Made by a program: the position numbers and the translations under genes. The notes beneath the pieces are model-generated. The model made no database searches. It was not told the DNA's origin and saw nothing but the letters and a program-made list of their open reading frames with translations. A DNA stretch of 64,000 bases from Molossus alvarezi (lineage: Eukaryota > Chordata > Mammalia > Chiroptera > Molossidae): the NCBI GenBank assembly GCA_037176705.1, contig CM073898.1, positions 41,008,988-41,072,987 of the forward strand, given 5' to 3'. Position 1 is the first letter of the stretch. Each line of letters begins with the position of its first letter. Below are positions 59,545 through 64,000 of this stretch, one piece after another.

Positions 59545-59914
59545 AAGGCCCAATCCTTTTTTTCTCCAAGTCTGCCAATTAAAAATACCTCTCCTTACTC
59601 TAAAGTACTATGAAGTATAAATCTAATATACTTTCGTTAGAGGACATGTTAACCTCCAGACGTGTATGATTATGTCATCTCCCCTTCCTGTATGTGGGAC
59701 ACATGGAAAATACTCACCCATCTGGTCATACTGATTTAGGTTCACATCTCAGCTTTGCCAGTTATTATAAGTTTATTTGTTTTGCACAGAGCACCTAACC
59801 TTACTCATCCTATTTTTTCATCCTCAAGGTATTATAAAAGAACTTCCTGTTAGGGTCATGAGGGTTAAATGATTTGACTTCTATAAAGTACTTAATGCTT
59901 TCACATAGCAAGTA

Positions 59915-60230
59915 CAGTGAACCCTTGAACAGTGTGGGGGCTCTGACCTCCTCCCTCTGCTTCTGCACAGTCGAAAATCTGCTTATGACTTTTTCTCCAA
60001 AACAATAACCTACTGTTGATTGGGAGCCTTACTGATAACATAAACAGTCAATTAACAGTCAATTTTGTATGTTACATGCATTATATACCATACTCTTACA
60101 GTAAAGTAAGCCAGCATAAAGAAAATGTTAAGAAAATATAAGAGAAAATACAATTACAGTATTTGTTGAAAAAAATCTGCATATAAGTGGACCTACTCAG
60201 TTCAAACTTGTATTGTTTAAGGGACAACTA
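59915..60230 (+). mobile_element. Full-length MER2 (TcMar-Tigger) with TA target sites
   Basis: Starts cagtgaacccttgaacagtg and ends ttgtttaagggacaacta. The ends are inverted repeats of each other with a few mismatches, and TA lies on both sides (59913-59914 and 60231-60232). Internal blocks 'cagtcgaaaatctgcttatg', 'gataacataaacagtcaatt' and 'gcatataagtggacctactc' are typical of MER2. At 316 bp it seems complete and non-autonomous. Confidence 0.9.
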
Positions 60231-60959
60231 TATTAACAAAAATATGCATTCATTTTTTTCTTTTTAATTTACAGTTGTCAATAATTTATCATGCTTGGCA
60301 TTTAGGTATCTATCGAAAAGAATTTACATCAATTTGTCTAATTATTACCATCAAGTCAAATCAATAAAAATTTATTTAAACCTGCTATGCGGAAGGCCTG
60401 AGAGTGGGTGCTGTCACGGATACAAAACTATTACACAATATTATGCTGGCTTCGTGGCCACTAGGAGCTTACAGCCTGTAAATGTGGGGCCAACACATAT
60501 ATAAAAGGAGAATAACTTAGTGCATTTTAAGATAGTAAATCCATGTTGACACACATGAAAACCCAATACATTATCTTGTGGTTGAAGGGATCTGCACACC
60601 AGAATAGGACTCAGGTATAAGTGTGTGAACTGTGAATCCAGAAGGTGTAGTGGGAAGAAGAGGTGCGCCTGGGGTGCTAAATTCAAGACAAAGGCCCTTC
60701 CCATGCAATTCGCTGCAGAGGAGAGTGATCACAGTGTTCTTTCCGCATTGGAGTCACCCAGCCATCTGGAAAAGGAAAGCGGTGGAAGAGTCCCCAGCGC
60801 TAGGAAGTGACAGAGCTGGGAAGTAAAGGTTTAACCAAGTGCAGAACTTGAGAGTTGGCATTTGTGAGTGTAAATCTAGCTAGGTAAAATAGGATACTGA
60901 TTGTTGAGACAGGCTTGTTCAGTGTAGGAAAGCTGTATTTTTCATGGTCATCAAAGGCA

Positions 60960-61520
60960 ACTTTGTTTTCATCTTCATTTGTTTAGCGCTTTTAATCAAG
61001 GCTATGATTTACGGACCATCTGTGTCAAATCCAGTTCTCAGAGAAGCAGATGCTGAGACAGAATTAGGAGTGCAAGTGCTTTACTGGAAGGAAGTATATT
61101 ACCTAGGAGAGGTAAAGGAGAAAAAGCAGGATTGGACGAGGAATGCTTTTAGAGTGGGGTGTCGATATGACACCCGTGAAAGGAAAGGAAAGGGCACAAG
61201 AAGGATTAAGCAGGGAGAGCTTGCACTTTAAGTAGTTCTGACAAAGCTCAGCCAGCCCATTAGGGAGCAGCTGAACAACGAATGCCCATGAGAAGGATCT
61301 CCGGTTGGTGGAATTGGCCACACAGTATCCCCACCATGATTGTTTGCCAGGAGCTGCCCAGGAAGAGTGTGGCCTTGGCTCCCATGCTCTGGTGGTTCCT
61401 ACTGGTCCAGCCACTGGAGGTGCTCAGCTTACTGCACTCCTCACAGGTGAAAGGCCCTTGCTTCCTTGGTGGGATTGCACCTCAGTGGCTGCCATACTAC
61501 CGTCAGTAATAAGATATTAA
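60960..61520 (-). other. Unclassified repeat-like block
   Basis: A less AT-rich block with several overlapping frames of 61-103 codons on both strands. Text such as 'gttctcagagaagcagatgc', 'gagacagaattaggagtgca' and 'agtgctttactggaaggaag' recalls the complement of an old mammalian LTR-type repeat, but I cannot name it. I see no splice sites or domain supporting a gene. Confidence 0.35.
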
Positions 61521-62137
61521 AATCAAAAGGCCATGAAAGCATTAGCTCAGGTTAGGTGTTTGGGGTGGGGGTGGGGGAGCTAAGAAATTCATTAAACAAA
61601 ACCCTCTGTAGAAGCAGTACTTGGTGAGTGTTGGGTGACTTGCATTATTTGAGTATATTGCAATAATTTTCACCTGTTAAATGTGGATAATGATGCATAT
61701 CATCTCTACCTATGTTACAAAGTTATACAAAAAACATAAAGTATGTCTAAGGTGAGAAAGAATGAGCACCATGTAGAAATGCGAGAGGCAGTACAGTGCA
61801 ACAGAAAGGTCTGAGCAAAGGGAAGCAGGCGGGCTGTCCTTTTTCTCATGGACAAAGGAAAAGGTTACTAGATTCAGAAAAGTTGCATAGAAAGAAAATC
61901 ATTTAAAATGCATCAGGGAGATAGACTTTAAATTTCCCTGCCTAGTCTTATTATAATGCAAATAATCGTCCTCTACCTGATTGGTGATCTTGGGTTTCTT
62001 ACCACAACCTTCTAAAGCTTGGCATATTATATGTATTTATACTTAAAGTAAAAAATATTAACTAGCTGTTACTTTTGATTTCACAGAAAAAAATGATAAT
62101 ATTAAAAAAGTTAACTGAAAGCAAGTTTTTCTTTAGA

Positions 62138-62330
62138 TTAGAAGTTGGAAGACTTTTTCTGTAAAGAGCCAGGTAGTAAATATTTTAGGCTTCTATGGGC
62201 TCTGTGGGCCACATATGCACTCTGCTGCATATTCTTTTTCTTTTTTATAATTCTGTAAAAATGCAGAAATTATTCATAGCTCAAGGGCATACAAAAACAG
62301 TGCCTAGACTGCAAACCCTACTGTAGATTG
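62138..62330 (-). mobile_element. hAT-Charlie non-autonomous element (MER1-like)
   Basis: 'ggaagactttttctgtaaag', 'agccaggtagtaaatatttt', 'aggcttctatgggctctgtg' and 'ggccacatatgcactctgct' match a common mammalian hAT element in this orientation. The right part is diverged and the end is lost. Confidence 0.7.
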
Positions 62331-62424
62331 AGTTCTGTTTAAACTAATATTTACCTCAACAAAATTTCAGAAATGGGCAGAATCCCACATTGTATGTTCT
62401 ATAAAAACAACAACAACAAGACAG

Positions 62425-62640
62425 TAGACTTGGAAGTCATATTGACATGGATTTGAATCCTGTTTCTATTCTTTATTAGTACTTGAGCAAGTCATTGAAC
62501 TACTTGGATGCTCAGTTTCCTCATGTCTGGAATGAGACCAATGCTTCCTGGCTAAATGATGGGTTGGATTTAATGAAATTATCTGTGAAAGGTATATTTT
62601 GCTCAGTGATTATCATTAGAACCTCAACAAATGCTACTTC
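62425..62640 (+). mobile_element. MIR SINE
   Basis: 'tattgacatggatttgaatc', 'gagcaagtcattgaactact', 'ctcagtttcctcatgtctgg' and 'tcattagaacctcaacaaat' are in MIR order. Confidence 0.75.
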
Positions 62641-63119
62641 CTCTCTTTCCTTCCTTATCCTGTTTGACATTTCTCAGCTGTTTTTTTCTTTCTCATTTTG
62701 AATTGTTCAAGACTGGTATTTCTATTAAATTATCTTTGTAGAAATTCTCACTTTGACCTGATTTGAGACAAAATAATTTGTCAACATTTTGATTACTTTA
62801 TACAAATTATTGGCTTTACTTCCTCTTACATCAAATCTCTACCGACCAAATGCAATCAGTCCTAAATTTCTTTATTAGTGCTTTACAATCTATAAGTTTA
62901 AAATATTTATAGATTCTGGTAGTAAAACTTTGATGAGAATTTTAGAGAATTTAATTCTCATTGAATCTATTAGAATATAAATATTTTGAATCATAGGCTA
63001 TGCTAGTAGATAAAAATCCAAACTAAAAAACAAAATGATTTATACAGTAGGGTGAGGATAGATAGTTGTTTGTTTTACTATTTTGTCAATAGCTCTCCAT
63101 AATTATTTGACTTCTACCT

Positions 63120-64000
63120 ACAACTCAATTAAGGCCACCAAATTATGCACCCAGTATCGGAGCACCTAATATATAAAGCATATATTAACAGATCTGAAGG
63201 GAAAAATAGACAGGAATACAATAATTGTCAGGGGCTTCAATACCTCACATTCAACAATGGATAGATTATCCAGACAGAAAATCAGTGGGGAAACATTGGA
63301 TTTAAACTACATGTTAAACCTGATAGACAATACAATACATTTCATCCAACAGCAGTAGAATACACATTCTTCTCAAGTGTCATAGAGCAACCTTTAGAAT
63401 AGATCGTGTTAGGCCACAGAACAAGACTTAGTAAATTTAAGAGGACTGAAATCATATCAAGCATCTTTTCTAACTACAATGGTATGAAACTTGAAATCAG
63501 TTACATGAGGAAAACTGTAATATTCATAAATAAGTGGGGATTAAACAACATGCCCCTGAACAGCCAGTATGTCAAAGAAGAAATCAAAAGGGAAGTAAAA
63601 AAAATGCCTTCAGACAAATAGAAATGGAAATACAACATTCAAAAATTAATAGGATGCAGTAAAAGCAGTTCTAAGAGGGAAGTTTATAGCAATCAGCTTG
63701 TACATTAAGAAGAAGCTCTCAAATAAAACAACCTAACTTTACACATACAGAACATAGGAAAAGAAGGAAAAATGAAGCACAGAGTTATTAAAAGGAAGGA
63801 AATAATAAATTTCAGGGTGAAAATAAGAGAGAGACTAACAAGACAATAGGAAAGATCAATGAAACAGCTGTGTGCTTTTTTGTTTTTGTTTTGTTTTTTG
63901 AAAACAAACAAAATTGACAAACCTTTAGCTGAACTAAGAAAAAAAAAGAAGGCCCAAATAAATGAAATCAGGAATGAGAAAAGAGACATAATAACTGATA
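63120..64000 (+). mobile_element. L1 ORF2 fragment, sense, running off the window
   Basis: 'agcacctaatatataaagca', 'acaatggatagattatccag', 'tccaacagcagtagaataca', 'ctaactacaatggtatgaaa', 'gaacagccagtatgtcaaag' and 'gcagttctaagagggaagtt' are L1 ORF2 (between the endonuclease and reverse transcriptase parts) in order. Stops interrupt the frame, so it is a dead copy. Its 3' part is outside the window. Confidence 0.88.

Larger units (their letters stand above)
44481..64000 (+). other. VRK2: VRK2 intron after coding exon 6, continues past the window
   Basis: Starts gtaaat. I found no acceptor followed by the expected VYLADYG sequence. Named repeats are listed separately. Stretches with nothing recognised are 47715-48270, 50990-51425, 51990-53825, 54600-54800, 56150-57350, 57500-59280 (with a CT-rich tract near 58890-58940), 59555-59910, 60235-60955, 61525-62135 and 62645-63115. 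Confidence 0.85.

Noticed and set aside
44481..64000. Search for the next VRK2 exon (VYLADYG) in the last intron
   Set aside because: No acceptor followed by this coding sequence was found. Text such as 'gattatggatagctggg' near 56700 does not encode it.
1..64000. Bacterial-type systems: operons, CRISPR arrays, phage, toxin-antitoxin
   Set aside because: Intron-exon structure, SINEs, LINEs and a CpG island show vertebrate nuclear DNA. No regularly spaced repeat array exists apart from microsatellites.

Overview
The window looks like nuclear DNA of a microbat, probably a yangochiropteran. It is AT-rich, intron-dominated mammalian sequence with about sixteen copies of a tRNA-derived SINE. Those copies carry the 'gccctggccggtttggctcag' type of head and two kinds of 3' tail, as expected of the bat Ves family. 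Around them lie older mammalian repeats (MIR, L2, L1, MaLR-like LTRs, MER2, MER20 and other hAT pieces). The species call rests on the SINEs only.

The one protein-coding gene I can support is the 5' half of VRK2, a Ser/Thr kinase of the VRK branch of the CK1 superfamily, on the + strand. A CpG island at about 16750-17830 is the likely promoter and first untranslated exon. Six consecutive coding exons follow at 19106-19241, 38921-38970, 39705-39774, 41137-41224, 43039-43144 and 44388-44480. Together they make 543 nt, exactly 181 codons, with compatible splice phases and no stop. They encode the start Met, the glycine-rich loop, the ATP-binding Lys61 and the HGDIKAAN catalytic loop with Asp166 and Asn171. 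The Mg-binding DYG exon and everything after it (rest of the kinase domain, C-terminal tail) lie beyond 64000.

Layout: 1-16740 is upstream intergenic DNA, or intron of a longer 5' transcript, made of repeats and unrecognised sequence. It includes a possible minus-strand LTR (11.5-12.1 kb), MER20 (14.3 kb), and an ERV1-like LTR next to an L1 3' end directly before the CpG island. 17831-19097 is the first (5' UTR) intron. 19242-38920 is a 19.7 kb intron. Four short introns of 0.7-1.8 kb separate the next exons. 44481-64000 is the start of another intron of more than 19.5 kb. It holds a nested transposon cluster (44.86-47.71 kb), a long antisense L1 (48.3-50.8 kb), a locally duplicated segment (55.3 and 56.0 kb), a full-length MER2 with TA target sites (59.9 kb) and an L1 ORF2 fragment running off the end.

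I found no second functional gene, tRNA, rRNA, CRISPR array or operon, and no convincing new biological system. The most interesting items are structural: an L1 with a twin-priming style 5' inversion, a DNA transposon split by two L1s, a direct duplication that starts in a MIR tail, two SINE tail types, an NAGNAG acceptor immediately before the VRK2 start codon, and a MIR that ends about 40 bp before a VRK2 splice acceptor.
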